Origin: a virus
Strand: one strand, 5' to 3'
Virus record (IMG/VR): IMGVR_UViG_3300010885_033832
Location: 31,417-95,416 of that record
Length of the DNA stretch: 64,000 nt
Below, piece after piece: positions 26,683-33,046 of this stretch (its first letter is position 1; every line of letters begins with the position of its first letter). The notes below the pieces were generated by a model, which saw only the letters and a program-made list of their open reading frames with translations, did no database searches and was not told the DNA's origin. Position numbers and translations under genes: made by a program.

Positions 26683-26714
26683 CGAAACGCCTACCCTTTC
26701 GGGTAGGCGTTTCG
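26683..26714 (-). terminator. Perfect 14-bp hairpin
   Basis: Stem CGAAACGCCTACCC with TTTC loop, downstream of the 81-aa gene. Confidence 0.8.
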
Positions 26715-26721
26715 GAGGGAC

Positions 26722-26967
26722 TCACGCCTGAGGGTAGGCGCGAGTGGACAGGCTCTCGGTGCTCTGAGCGAGTCGGGCAAACGTCTTCGCGAGACGGTAC
26801 AGTGCGTCTCCGACGACGACGCGGACGCGGTACTCGGCGTCGACCTTCGGCGTGAAGGGGTAATCCTCCGTGATGGTCGCAACGATGTCGGCATAGCACG
26901 TCGCGCAGACTGCGTCGTACGCTCCGTCGGCGAAGTTGGCAGAGCAAAGGCGCTCGTCGTGGTACAT
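26722..26967 (-). CDS. Cassette gene: 81-aa protein
   Basis: ATG at 26965-26967 follows GAAAGGA. The N-terminal part has LC, VCATC (possible metal site), the rest predicts beta strands followed by a helix (ALYRLAKTFARLA). No family recognised. Own promoter region and hairpin. Confidence 0.8.
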   Translation of the reverse strand: MYHDERLCSANFADGAYDAVCATCYADIVATITEDYPFTPKVDAEYRVRVVVGDALYRLAKTFARLAQSTESLSTRAYPQA

Positions 26968-27078
26968 GGTCGATTCCTTTCGGTTGGGGAGGCGTGTTCC
27001 TCCGTGACTCCACTCTATTGGCGAGCGCCGACATGTAACGGTATCCCCTCCCCATCGGCGAGCGCCGCACAACGACAA

Positions 27079-27102
27079 ACAGCCTCCCCGAAGGGAGGCT
27101 GT
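27079..27102 (-). terminator. Hairpin after the 64-aa gene
   Basis: 10-bp perfect stem ACAGCCTCCC with CGAA loop. Confidence 0.75.
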
Positions 27103-27114
27103 CGGTCGTCCAAG

Positions 27115-27309
27115 TCAGGCGAAGTCGGGGAGGTGATACTTTGCGGCGAGAGCGGATTCCATTGCTTGGAGCGAGGCGATGGACTCGGCGATGTGGTCGC
27201 GCATATCTCCGACCTCGTTCGCTTTCCACAGCACCATCGCGTCGGTGAGTGACGCGGCGGCGGCCGCGTAGTTTGACAGCACAGCGCTGTCGGTAGCGTC
27301 GTACAACAT
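27115..27309 (-). CDS. Cassette gene: 64-aa helical protein
   Basis: Preceded by GAAGGAG. Ala-rich and helical throughout (NYAAAAASLTDAM, SIASLQAMESALAAKY), probably a helical hairpin or coiled-coil dimer. Unknown function. Confidence 0.8.
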   Translation of the reverse strand: MLYDATDSAVLSNYAAAAASLTDAMVLWKANEVGDMRDHIAESIASLQAMESALAAKYHLPDFA

Positions 27310-27377
27310 GGTGACTCCTTCGATTCGGGAGGCGTGTTCCTCCGTGATATCAGACTACGGCACGGCACGGACAAACA

Positions 27378-27413
27378 ACAACCTCCCCTCCCCGAATCGG
27401 GAGGAGAGGTTGT
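27378..27413 (-). terminator. Hairpin after the zinc-ribbon gene
   Basis: Stem ACAACCTCCC pairing with the GGGAGG-rich arm, followed by TTGTTTG on the minus strand. Confidence 0.75.
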
Positions 27414-27420
27414 CGGCGCG

Positions 27421-27615
27421 TCAGAGGATTATCGGCTCAACGACTAGGCGCGTTTCGTTCAGCGCACCGCAACCGCACCGATACCATTGCGCGATTCGAC
27501 CATCGGTGCGCCAGATGATATGAATGGTCGGGTGTTCGTGACCGACTCGGCATCGTGGGCAACGGTGATTCAGCGGGGAACGGCGTTCCTCCGTCTGGAT
27601 GATATCGTCTAACAT
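27421..27615 (-). CDS. Cassette gene: 64-aa zinc-ribbon-like protein
   Basis: ATG at 27613-27615 with GAAAGGA. CPRC and a later RCGC pair form a four-Cys zinc ribbon around HIIWRTDGRIAQWYRCGC. Such mini-ribbons bind nucleic acid or proteins. No closer family. Confidence 0.8.
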   Translation of the reverse strand: MLDDIIQTEERRSPLNHRCPRCRVGHEHPTIHIIWRTDGRIAQWYRCGCGALNETRLVVEPIIL

Positions 27616-27671
27616 TCGGGATTCCTTTCGTTCGTGATTCCAGACTACGGCCGCAACGGCATAGACGGCGA

Positions 27672-27702
27672 TAGCCCCCCTGACGGTGTGTCAGAGGGGC
27701 TA
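27672..27702 (-). terminator. Hairpin after the 78-aa gene
   Basis: Stem TAGCCCC..CTGA / TCAG..GGGGCTA with short loop. Confidence 0.7.
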
Positions 27703-27712
27703 CCGTATGGCG

Positions 27713-27949
27713 TTACGCTTGGCGAGCGTATCGGGCAACCGCATCGGCAATTCGCGTACCGATGTAGTCGGGCGTGAGCATCGAACGGCGAGGCGCGCGT
27801 GCTTGGGCGAACCGTCCAGAGGTGTTGCCGACCTCGTGAACGATGACAACATAATCGCTACGCGAGATGTTGCCGAGGTAGCGGAGTAGGTACTCCGCAC
27901 CCTCGTAGGTGAACGGCGTGAGGGTGCCGCGTTTGAGTGTGATGGACAT
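27713..27949 (-). CDS. Cassette gene: 78-aa basic protein
   Basis: Starts MSITLKRGTLTPF after AAAGGAGG. Mixed alpha/beta, basic (RAPRRSM), C-terminal helix ADAVARYARQA. No family recognised. Confidence 0.8.
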   Translation of the reverse strand: MSITLKRGTLTPFTYEGAEYLLRYLGNISRSDYVVIVHEVGNTSGRFAQARAPRRSMLTPDYIGTRIADAVARYARQA

Positions 27950-27999
27950 TGTGTCCTCCTTTCGTTTTCAGACTACGGCATACCCCCGACACGAAACAA

Positions 28000-28031
28000 C
28001 CAACCCCCACCGCATAGGCGGTGAGGGTTGG
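28000..28031 (-). terminator. Hairpin after the two-helix membrane gene
   Basis: CCAACCCCCACCGC stem with ATA loop, followed on the minus strand by TTGTTTCG. Confidence 0.8.
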
Positions 28032-28040
28032 CGTTTGGCG

Positions 28041-28271
28041 TTACCGCGAGCGCCGAAGACTACGGCGGTACACTTCTTCCCCGACATTCCAACTGAGTAG
28101 GGCAGAGGCGACAACGATACAACCGACAACCATAACGCGGTCGAATGTAGCGTTGTAGGACAGTCCCGACATCTCGGCGGAACGGGCGAGGCTATCGGCG
28201 GTAAGCGCGGTGACAACCGCAACCGCATACAGCCCCAGCGCCATAAGGGCGCGGAATCGACGAATGGACAT
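28041..28271 (-). CDS. Cassette gene: 76-aa membrane protein
   Basis: Two hydrophobic segments (about 8-26 and 46-62) with basic ends (MSIRRFR and RRSLRRSR), so both termini are probably cytoplasmic. Good GAAAGGAG ribosome site. Unknown function; could be a small inhibitor or membrane remodeller. Confidence 0.8.
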   Translation of the reverse strand: MSIRRFRALMALGLYAVAVVTALTADSLARSAEMSGLSYNATFDRVMVVGCIVVASALLSWNVGEEVYRRSLRRSR

Positions 28272-28326
28272 TCCATTCTCCTTTCGTTGGTGATATCAGA
28301 TTACAACGGCGAGCGCCGAAACGGCA

Positions 28327-28360
28327 ACAACCCCCCACCGCATAAGCGATAGGGGGTTGT
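28327..28360 (-). terminator. Hairpin after the 34-aa gene
   Basis: ACAACCCCCC arm pairs with AGGGGGTTGT around a CGCATAAGCG inner stem. Confidence 0.8.
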
Positions 28361-28374
28361 CGGCGGCGACTACT

Positions 28375-28479
28375 TCATCGGTTGAAGACGAAGTCGAGGT
28401 CGTGCGTGTGGTACGCAATTCCCTCGGTGTCGCGAGTACCGCACTCGGGGCACGGGTCGGTGAGGTCACCAGTAGCCAT
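28375..28479 (-). CDS. Cassette gene: 34-aa CxxC peptide
   Basis: ATG at 28477-28479 after AAGGAGGTGACT. MATGDLTDPCPECGTRDTE shows one CPEC pair; with the later His residues (YHTHD) it may bind a zinc ion. Flanked by hairpins, so it is an independent cassette. Confidence 0.7.
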   Translation of the reverse strand: MATGDLTDPCPECGTRDTEGIAYHTHDLDFVFNR

Positions 28480-28557
28480 AAGAGTCACCTCCTTGGGGCA
28501 ACGGCGTGGGGCGTGTCCCCCACGCCGACAACGATACGCGGCCCCACGCCGACAACG

Positions 28558-28595
28558 CAACAACCCCCCACGCCGATTGGCGTGAGGGGCTGTTG
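28558..28595 (-). terminator. Hairpin after the SSB gene
   Basis: CAACA..CCCC/GGGGCTGTTG stem with inner ACGCC GATT GGCGT. Confidence 0.75.
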
Positions 28596-28601
28596 GTGGC
28601 G

Positions 28602-29003
28602 TTACTCGGCGGTGGCTTCGGCGGTAACGGGGGCGTTCGCGTTGGACACTACAACGCGCTTGGCTTCAGCGGTACACCAGAACAGGTCGTGACCGAGCGT
28701 TTCCGCTTCGATTTCGACATTCGTTCCCGTGCGGTCGTCGGTCTGCCAATCGCGAACGCGCAAGCGACCGACGACTACGATACGGTCGCCCTTGTTCAGC
28801 GACGCCATTGAGTTCACGGCGAGAGCGCGGAACGCCGTGACCGTGTACCAATTGGTCGAAGCGTCAAGCCACTTTTCAGTAGCCTTGTCGTATCGTCGCT
28901 GTGACGACGCGAGGCGGAATGAAGTGATGGGCAGACCTTCTGCCGTCACGATATGGCGTGGTGTCGTGGCGATAAGCCCCGTCACCGTGAGCGTGTCGCT
29001 CAT
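28602..29003 (-). CDS. Single-stranded DNA-binding protein-like (OB fold), copy 1
   Basis: 133 residues. MSDTLTVTGLIATTPRHIV, ITSFRLASSQRRYD, NWYTVTAFRALAVNSMASLNKGDRIVVVGRLRVRDW and NVEIEAETLGHDL follow the SSB OB-fold order. Unlike bacterial SSB, it lacks the acidic DDDIPF-type tail and ends in an Ala/Thr tail. It would coat single-stranded DNA during replication or recombination. A second copy is at 33047. Start at 29001-29003; promoter TTGCGT-N18-TATCGT upstream. Confidence 0.9.
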   Translation of the reverse strand: MSDTLTVTGLIATTPRHIVTAEGLPITSFRLASSQRRYDKATEKWLDASTNWYTVTAFRALAVNSMASLNKGDRIVVVGRLRVRDWQTDDRTGTNVEIEAETLGHDLFWCTAEAKRVVVSNANAPVTAEATAE

Positions 29004-29046
29004 GTGATTCTCCCTTGCTTGTGTGAGCCGTGTTGCCCACACCTCA

Positions 29047-29076
29047 ACGATAGCGCGGCCACACCCGACAACGCAA
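29047..29076 (-). promoter_or_regulatory. Cassette promoter upstream of SSB-1
   Basis: -35 TTGCGT (29071-29076) and -10 TATCGT (29047-29052) with an 18-bp spacer; the -35 lies in the tail of the preceding terminator hairpin. Confidence 0.75.
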
Positions 29077-29110
29077 CAACCCCCCCACCGCATAAGCGAT
29101 AGGGGGTTGT
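29077..29110 (-). terminator. Hairpin after the 59-aa gene
   Basis: Nearly identical to the 28327 hairpin; its minus-strand tail TTGTTGCGT contains the -35 of the SSB-1 promoter. Confidence 0.85.
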
Positions 29111-29116
29111 CGGCGG

Positions 29117-29296
29117 TTAGACAGGTTCGTTGTTGATTGTTCCGTTGGCGCAGGCTTGGTTGTATTCCTCAACTAGTCGCGTTGCGTTGTCCACTACGAT
29201 AAAGTTCGCACCTACTCCCTCACCGAAGATACCCTCTTCGGTAATCGCGCGAGTGATGAGCGTGTGGGCTTGTTTCAGGATTTCGTAATCCGTCAT
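29117..29296 (-). CDS. Cassette gene: 59-aa protein
   Basis: ATG at 29294-29296 with GAAAGGAA. MTDYEILKQAHTLITRAI predicts a helix, then GVGANFIVVDNATRLVEEYN. Acidic. Unknown. Own hairpin and promoter. Confidence 0.75.
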   Translation of the reverse strand: MTDYEILKQAHTLITRAITEEGIFGEGVGANFIVVDNATRLVEEYNQACANGTINNEPV

Positions 29297-29325
29297 TTCG
29301 TTCCTTTCGTTCGGTTGAGAGTGTA

Positions 29326-29356
29326 GCGCGCCACCGTGTTCCCAACGGTGGCGCGC
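29326..29356 (-). terminator. 12-bp hairpin after the 60-aa coiled-coil gene
   Basis: Stem GCGCGCCACCGT/ACGGTGGCGCGC. It abuts a TACACT -10-like box serving the next gene. Confidence 0.75.
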
Positions 29357-29364
29357 CGTGTCAC

Positions 29365-29547
29365 CTATTCGGTGACGGTGGCGTTCGCCGTGTTATCGGC
29401 GTTAGCCGTAGAGAGCTTTTCGATTTGGGCGTTGATTTCGCCCAACCGCATAGCGTTCTCCACCATCAACTCTGCCACCGTGTTTCGCATTTCTTTTAGG
29501 GTGGCGATTGAGTTTTCCAGAAACTCAATCTGTTCTTGCTTGTCCAT
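29365..29547 (-). CDS. Cassette gene: 60-aa coiled-coil protein
   Basis: MDKQEQIEFLENSIATLKEM and following heptads (TVAELMVENAMRLGEINAQIEKL) form one continuous amphipathic helix, likely a coiled-coil dimer. Thr/Ala tail. Unknown. Confidence 0.8.
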   Translation of the reverse strand: MDKQEQIEFLENSIATLKEMRNTVAELMVENAMRLGEINAQIEKLSTANADNTANATVTE

Positions 29548-29589
29548 TGGACACCTTTCGATTAGCGGGGCGTGTTCCCCACATTCACA

Positions 29590-29619
29590 ACGATACGCCG
29601 AACGCCGAACAAACGCCAA
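29590..29619 (-). promoter_or_regulatory. Cassette promoter of the coiled-coil gene
   Basis: -35 TTGGCG (29614-29619), 18-bp spacer, -10 TATCGT (29590-29595). Confidence 0.7.
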
Positions 29620-29646
29620 CACCCCCCACCTTTCGGCGGGGGGTGT
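29619..29646 (-). terminator. Hairpin after the 41-aa gene
   Basis: ACACCCCCC/GGGGGGTGT stem; its tail forms the next -35. Confidence 0.8.
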
Positions 29647-29655
29647 CGCGTTCCG

Positions 29656-29781
29656 TTATTTCAGTTTGTCCAAGATTGCCATTATCTCGGCGCGTTGTGC
29701 TTCGGGCAACGCTTCGATTCGTTCCGCAGCGTCGGGGACGAAAAGGCTATCCAAATCGTCGGGGTTAGTCCAGTCGAACAT
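29656..29781 (-). CDS. Cassette gene: 41-aa acidic helical peptide
   Basis: ATG at 29779-29781 with GAAAGGAA. MFDWTNPDDLDSLF then AAERIEALPEAQRAEIMAILDKLK, a helical C-terminus. Unknown. Confidence 0.75.
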   Translation of the reverse strand: MFDWTNPDDLDSLFVPDAAERIEALPEAQRAEIMAILDKLK

Positions 29782-29845
29782 TGTTTCCTTTCGGGGGCGG
29801 TTCCCCCATACCGCAAAGGTAGCACCGGCATCGGCCAGAACGCAA

Positions 29846-29878
29846 ACACCCCCCACACCGTTAGGCGTAGGGGGCGTT
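29846..29878 (-). terminator. Hairpin after the 60-aa membrane gene
   Basis: C-rich arm CACCCCCCACACC pairs with GGCGTAGGGGGCG. Confidence 0.7.
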
Positions 29879-29886
29879 CGTTCGCG

Positions 29887-30069
29887 TTACTTGTTCTTGG
29901 ACTTGGTGAACGGTGAGTGGTTCATCGCGTAGATGTATTGGCGTTGACGGCGATTGAACCGTGGGCGGTGCTTGAGCAGATAGAACCAGTTGATCGTGAA
30001 TAGCGTGACGGCGATACCCGTCACGAAACTCGCGACAACCGTCACGATGAATATCGTGTCGTTGGACAT
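29887..30069 (-). CDS. Cassette gene: 60-aa single-span membrane protein
   Basis: ATG at 30067-30069. Hydrophobic segment IFIVTVVASFVTGIAVTLF (about 5-28), then a very basic tail (KHRPRFNRRQRQY), so N-out/C-in is likely. Unknown. Confidence 0.8.
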   Translation of the reverse strand: MSNDTIFIVTVVASFVTGIAVTLFTINWFYLLKHRPRFNRRQRQYIYAMNHSPFTKSKNK

Positions 30070-30092
30070 TGTTTCCCTCTCGTGAGAGTTGG

Positions 30093-30128
30093 GAACGGTG
30101 TGACCCTCTCGCGAGAGCCACACCGTTC
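30093..30128 (-). terminator. Hairpin after the 95-aa gene
   Basis: GAACGGTGTG/CACACCGTTC stem; the loop holds a second palindrome CTCTCGCGAGAG. Confidence 0.8.
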
Positions 30129-30134
30129 GATGGA

Positions 30135-30422
30135 CTAGGGGAGGCGAACCGAAGTCACCGAAGCGACATTGGTGAACTCGCCTTTGGATACCGCTTCCGC
30201 GATAGCAGGGTACGCCGAGAGAATGGATTTGGTGTCCGTTGTCTTGCGTTCGGTGACGGTTACGCGAGCGATTGTCTGCCCTTTGTATTCCACCGTTCCC
30301 TCGCCGACCGCGCCGATGATGAGCGCGCGGAGCGTTTCACTCTGCTTGGTGAGTGTGTCGATTTCCGCCTTGAGAGCGCGGAACTCGGCGACCGCGTCAG
30401 CGACCTTTTTGGTTACGACCAT
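30135..30422 (-). CDS. Cassette gene: coiled-coil/beta protein, paralog of the 97-aa gene at 43441
   Basis: 95 residues. N-terminal coiled coil (VAEFRALKAEIDTLTKQSETLRALI) followed by a beta unit GTVEYKGQTIARVTVTERKT and a helix ILSAYPAIAEAV. The same order recurs in the 43441 gene. This layout resembles small proteins found beside YqaJ-type recombination nucleases, but no such nuclease is visible here. Promoter TTGCGT-N18-TAGAGT. Confidence 0.75.
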   Translation of the reverse strand: MVVTKKVADAVAEFRALKAEIDTLTKQSETLRALIIGAVGEGTVEYKGQTIARVTVTERKTTDTKSILSAYPAIAEAVSKGEFTNVASVTSVRLP

Positions 30423-30468
30423 TGTCGTGTCCTTTCGTTGGGAGAGGGCGTGTCCCTCTCGTGATTCC

Positions 30469-30498
30469 ACTCTACGCGGCCACACCCGACAAACGCAA
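30469..30498 (-). promoter_or_regulatory. Cassette promoter
   Basis: -35 TTGCGT (30493-30498), 18-bp spacer sharing GTCGGGTGTGGCCGC with the SSB-1 promoter, -10 TAGAGT (30469-30474). Confidence 0.75.
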
Positions 30499-30526
30499 AC
30501 ACCCCCCACCTTTCGGTGGAGGGTGT
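30498..30526 (-). terminator. Hairpin after the 84-aa gene
   Basis: AACACCC..CCACC TTTC GGTGG..GGGTGTT; tail overlaps the next -35. Confidence 0.8.
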
Positions 30527-30534
30527 TCGTGGCG

Positions 30535-30789
30535 TTAGCCGATGTAGCGAGCGTAAACGGTAACGCGCTTACTGCGGTTGGAGTTCTTGCGCGAAGTCGC
30601 TTCAAACGACCCAGCAGGGGTGAATCCAATCAAGATACCTCGCTTGATTGACACCACATAACTTGCTGGTGCGTTGTCGCTAACGACGGCCCATTCTCCT
30701 GGATTTGCTTTGAGGGCTTTAGCAATCGCCCCGTACTTACCTGTTTGCACAGCGCGCTTCGGCGGTGCTTCCCAGCGGATTTTTACCAC
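30535..30789 (-). CDS. Cassette gene: 84-aa basic protein
   Basis: GTG start preceded by AAAGGAGAG. Sequence MVKIRWEAPPKRAVQTGKY, mostly beta with RKNSNRSKRVTVYARYIG at the end. The basic charge suggests nucleic-acid contact. It resembles short actinophage hypothetical proteins; function unknown. Confidence 0.8.
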   Translation of the reverse strand: MVKIRWEAPPKRAVQTGKYGAIAKALKANPGEWAVVSDNAPASYVVSIKRGILIGFTPAGSFEATSRKNSNRSKRVTVYARYIG

Positions 30790-30856
30790 GTCTCTCCTTT
30801 GCGAGGGGCGTGTCCCCTCTCGGTTCTACTTTACGACCAGAGCGAACACAACGCAA

Positions 30857-30884
30857 ACAACCCCCCCACCCGATAGGGCAGGGG
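30857..30884 (-). terminator. Hairpin after the 30-aa gene
   Basis: C-run/G-run stem with CCGATAGGG loop region. Confidence 0.65.
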
Positions 30885-30897
30885 GGCGCGGTTGGGG

Positions 30898-30990
30898 CTA
30901 GTACCCGAACACCCACTCACCTTTGTGTTCGCAGGTGAAGAGCGCACCGCACTCGTCGCACGGCACTAGCACAATCTCTTCGTTGTCCAT
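30898..30990 (-). CDS. Cassette gene: 30-aa CxxC peptide
   Basis: ATG at 30988-30990 after AAAGGAG. MDNEEIVLVPCDECGALFTC then EHKGEWVFGY: three Cys and one His, a complete mini zinc finger. It has its own hairpin and leader, which supports a real gene despite its size. Confidence 0.7.
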   Translation of the reverse strand: MDNEEIVLVPCDECGALFTCEHKGEWVFGY

Positions 30991-31049
30991 CGGTTCTCCT
31001 TTGTTGGCAGGGCGTGTTCCCCACATCTCCACCGTACGCGATCGTGGGG

Positions 31050-31097
31050 CGAACCGACAAACACCCCCCACCCTTTCGGGTGAGGGGCGTTCGGTTC
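31050..31097 (-). terminator. Hairpin after the 162-aa gene
   Basis: Core CCCCCCACCC TTTC GGGTGAGGGG with an outer GAACCGA arm. Confidence 0.8.
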
Positions 31098-31100
31098 AGG

Positions 31101-31589
31101 CTACCAACTTGCTCGGTAGGTGAAGTCACAATCGGCGAGTGACTTGTTGGCGAGTATCTGCGAGAGTTCGTCACGAGTGGTTTCCAAGTCCTTCCAGTAC
31201 CACTCGTCAATCTCGGTCGAACCGAAGAAGAAGCCAGCCTGTGGTGGCAGGTGTTCTTCCGCGATTGCCGTTCGGTTTGCTTCGCTCGCGCCGAGAATGA
31301 TGTCGCACAGGTTTCGCAACGCTTCCAAGCCGTCACGCGGTACGCCGATTTCTTGGCACTCGTCAAGCCCATCAGCGAAGTTGCTCACGAACCATTGGTG
31401 AATGGCGTTCGCTTTCCGCCAATACATTACCGTCACAGCGAGGGTCGCAGACGGCGAGTATTCGGGCAGTATCGCAGGGTCGAACCCTGCCGTTTCCAGC
31501 ACACTCGCAAACTGCTCGCGGTCTGCTTCGGGTCGGTGTTCCCAACCCGATAGGTACTTCTCGGCAGATAGATACATATCCAGTCCCAT
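31101..31589 (-). CDS. Phage conserved protein with MGLDMYL start (162 aa)
   Basis: Begins MGLDMYLSAEKYLSGWEH, the signature of a widespread family of uncharacterised phage and bacterial proteins. A central WRKANAIHQWFVSNF region and a C-terminal EIDEWYWKDLETTRDEL helix follow. Family function unknown. Good ribosome site; its promoter TTGCGT-N17-TAGTTT overlaps the next hairpin. Confidence 0.85.
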   Translation of the reverse strand: MGLDMYLSAEKYLSGWEHRPEADREQFASVLETAGFDPAILPEYSPSATLAVTVMYWRKANAIHQWFVSNFADGLDECQEIGVPRDGLEALRNLCDIILGASEANRTAIAEEHLPPQAGFFFGSTEIDEWYWKDLETTRDELSQILANKSLADCDFTYRASW

Positions 31590-31660
31590 TATGTTTCCTT
31601 TGCTTGGTGTGAACCGTGTTGCTCACATTTCCAAACTACGGCACCGGCGGCCACAACGCA

Positions 31661-31690
31661 AACAACCCCCCACCGTGAGGTGAGGGGTTG
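31661..31690 (-). terminator. Hairpin after the 68-aa gene
   Basis: CAACCCC..CACC/GGTGAGGGGTTG stem; minus-strand tail TTTGCGTTG supplies a -35. Confidence 0.75.
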
Positions 31691-31698
31691 CTCGGCGG

Positions 31699-31905
31699 TC
31701 ACTCGTATTGAGCGTGGATTACATCCCAGCAGGGGAAGCAGTACGGCTCTCCGTTGTCGCGGTGAGTTTTCTTACCACAGGCATCACAGGGAACTTTCCC
31801 CTCTCCACCGTCATAGCACGAATAGCAGGTGTAACCGTCTTCTTCGAGAATGTCCTCGTCGAGTTGGTCGCAGGTACAGGTCGGGTTGTTCGGGTTCTTT
31901 TTCAT
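31699..31905 (-). CDS. Multi-CxxC zinc-ribbon protein (68 aa)
   Basis: ATG at 31903-31905 shares one base with the stop of the upstream gene (TGATG), with GAGGGG as ribosome site. Cys: CTC, CYSC, CDAC and CFPC. Four pairs make two zinc sites, like rubredoxin or DnaJ-type ribbons. Likely a protein-protein or nucleic-acid adaptor. Confidence 0.8.
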   Translation of the reverse strand: MKKNPNNPTCTCDQLDEDILEEDGYTCYSCYDGGEGKVPCDACGKKTHRDNGEPYCFPCWDVIHAQYE

Positions 31906-32033
31906 CAGTTCCCCTCGCAATCGTGTCCGTAGGACAGTTCCTGCTCGTCAACCTCGTTGGTCGGGTCGAACACTCGCGAGCATTCGACACACTTGAGCAG
32001 AAGTCCTGCTCGCGTAATGGTGAGTTCCATCAT
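31905..32033 (-). CDS. Small Cys protein (42 aa) coupled to the zinc-ribbon gene
   Basis: MMELTITRAGLLLKCVECS and a C-terminal HDCEGN. CVEC plus His/Cys gives a possible metal site. AAAGGA precedes a double ATG; either may serve. Overlaps the next gene by one base. Confidence 0.7.
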   Translation of the reverse strand: MMELTITRAGLLLKCVECSRVFDPTNEVDEQELSYGHDCEGN

Positions 32034-32101
32034 CTCGGTTCCTTTCAGGGGCGGTTCCCCTCTACTTCCAATCTACGCGATCGGGGCGCAAACGCAAAGT
32101 A

Positions 32102-32133
32102 CCCCCCGAGCGAAAGGGATAACTCTCGGGGGG
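32102..32133 (-). terminator. Hairpin with no gene directly upstream
   Basis: Perfect 9-bp stem CCCCCCGAG/CTCGGGGGG. It ends a transcript from a segment (32134-32236) with no clear gene. Confidence 0.75.
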
Positions 32134-32236
32134 CGTTTCTTTGTGTGTGGCGTTACCGTCAAGGGGTAAACACGATTCCCTGACAACCACTCCGTCTAGG
32201 CTACCACACCGTGACGCGCGCAAAATACCAAAACAA
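32134..32236 (-). ncRNA. Candidate short untranslated transcript between two terminators
   Basis: Bounded by hairpins at 32102 and 32237. The minus strand contains promoter-like TTGTTTTGG..TAGCCT sequence but no ORF with a ribosome site that stays inside the unit. Either a small RNA or the relic of a lost cassette gene. Confidence 0.3.
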
Positions 32237-32266
32237 CGAACCCCCCTACCGAAGTAGAGGGGTTCG
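32237..32266 (-). terminator. Hairpin after the DUF2958 gene
   Basis: CGAACCCC..CTAC CGAA GTAG..GGGGTTCG followed by TTGTTTTG on the minus strand. Confidence 0.85.
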
Positions 32267-32275
32267 CGGTGACCG

Positions 32276-32587
32276 TCAGACGGTGAGGTTGCTTGCTTGG
32301 ATTTCAGCGAGCGAGCGCGGTTCCCAGTAGAGGTCGCGTTCGACCATCATTCCCATCGGACCGACCACGCCTGAGAGTTCCGAGAGCGAGAAGTATCCCA
32401 ACTCCATCTCGAAGCCGTTGACCAGACCGAAGAACTGGTCTTCGCCATCGAACTCGGTTGCGTACCAAGTCCAGTTCGCCCAGGGGGTGAAGTACTTGAC
32501 CGTAGCCATCGTTTCCTCAAGCGACTTGTTCTCGTTCGTGTAGAGCGGTGGAAGTGCTGCGCGCACCTCGTCGTTCATCAGTTCCAT
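32276..32587 (-). CDS. DUF2958 family protein (103 aa)
   Basis: Chosen start is the second ATG, four bases after GGA. The pattern RAALPPLYTNENKSLEETMATVKYF, TWYATEFDGEDQFFGLVNGFEMELGYFSLSEL and ERDLYWEPRSL follows DUF2958 closely, a family common on plasmids and phages with unknown function. Conserved FDGED and LGYFSL blocks are intact. Confidence 0.88.
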   Translation of the reverse strand: MELMNDEVRAALPPLYTNENKSLEETMATVKYFTPWANWTWYATEFDGEDQFFGLVNGFEMELGYFSLSELSGVVGPMGMMVERDLYWEPRSLAEIQASNLTV

Positions 32588-32655
32588 CATTTCCTTTCGG
32601 GGAGAGTGTTTCTCTCCACACTTCGACTCTACGCGCCGACCTCGCAAAACGCAAA

Positions 32656-32683
32656 CAACCCCCCTACCGAAGTAGGGGGGCGT
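32656..32683 (-). terminator. Hairpin after the 41-aa zinc gene
   Basis: CCCCCCTAC CGAA GTAGGGGGG with TTGTTTGCG tail on the minus strand. Confidence 0.85.
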
Positions 32684-32692
32684 TCGGGGGGA

Positions 32693-32818
32693 CTAGTCCT
32701 CGTCGCGACAATCCCAGCAGAGCCAAGAACCGAGGTTGTCGAACGCGTCGATGGGGTCACCGTCGTCGTATGCGCCACATTCGTCGCACACTATTTCGGC
32801 ATAAGGACTGATAGCCAT
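32693..32818 (-). CDS. Cassette gene: 41-aa zinc-ribbon peptide
   Basis: ATG at 32816-32818 with GAAAGGAA. MAISPYAEIVCDECGAYDDG and LCWDCRDED: two CxxC pairs 22 residues apart, a minimal zinc ribbon with very acidic surroundings. Confidence 0.78.
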   Translation of the reverse strand: MAISPYAEIVCDECGAYDDGDPIDAFDNLGSWLCWDCRDED

Positions 32819-32885
32819 TGTGTTCCTTTCGGGGGGAGCGTTTCTCCCCACGCTTCTACAATACGACTCCGGCATCCGTAACGCA

Positions 32886-32914
32886 ACGAACCCCCACCCG
32901 AAGGTGGGGGACTC
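32886..32914 (-). terminator. Hairpin downstream of the 29-aa ORF
   Basis: CCCCCACC CGAA GGTGGGGG perfect stem. Confidence 0.85.
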
Positions 32915-32915
32915 G

Positions 32916-33005
32916 TCAGCGGTCGCGGTACTGCCAGTAGGTGTATAGAGTCCCGACGATGAAAGCGATCACATTCGGGAGGACGATTAGAACGAATATC
33001 AGCAC
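32916..33005 (-). CDS. Possible 29-aa single-span membrane peptide
   Basis: GTG start, MLIFVLIVLPNVIAFIVGTL then YTYWQYRDR: a hydrophobic helix and charged tail, bounded by terminators on both sides. It has no visible ribosome site or promoter, so it could instead be a spacer. Supported mainly by the fact that a terminator follows it. Confidence 0.4.
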   Translation of the reverse strand: MLIFVLIVLPNVIAFIVGTLYTYWQYRDR

Positions 33006-33016
33006 TGAAGAAAAAA

Positions 33017-33040
33017 GGGGGAGCAGTTTCCCACTCCCCC
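33017..33040 (-). terminator. Strong terminator after SSB-2
   Basis: GGGGGAG/CTCCCCC stem followed on the minus strand by TTTTTTC. Confidence 0.9.
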
Positions 33041-33046
33041 AACCGA

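Larger units (their letters stand above)
25694..28317. repeat. Cluster of GGCGAGCGCC near-palindromes
   Basis: GGCGAGCGCC or its close variants occur around 25695, 25781, 26064, 26181, 26231, 26357, 27020, 27057, 28034 and 28308, inside and between genes. Each can fold as GGCG-AG-CGCC. Confidence 0.75.

Noticed and set aside
26083-27374. Long basic ORFs (Arg/Pro/Thr-rich) across several cassettes
   Set aside because: They run through promoters and hairpins and ignore the GAAAGGA starts.
25690-32100. Regular spacing of similar GC-rich repeats as a CRISPR array
   Set aside because: The units are terminator hairpins and palindromes between coding genes, with unequal spacing and no unique spacers.
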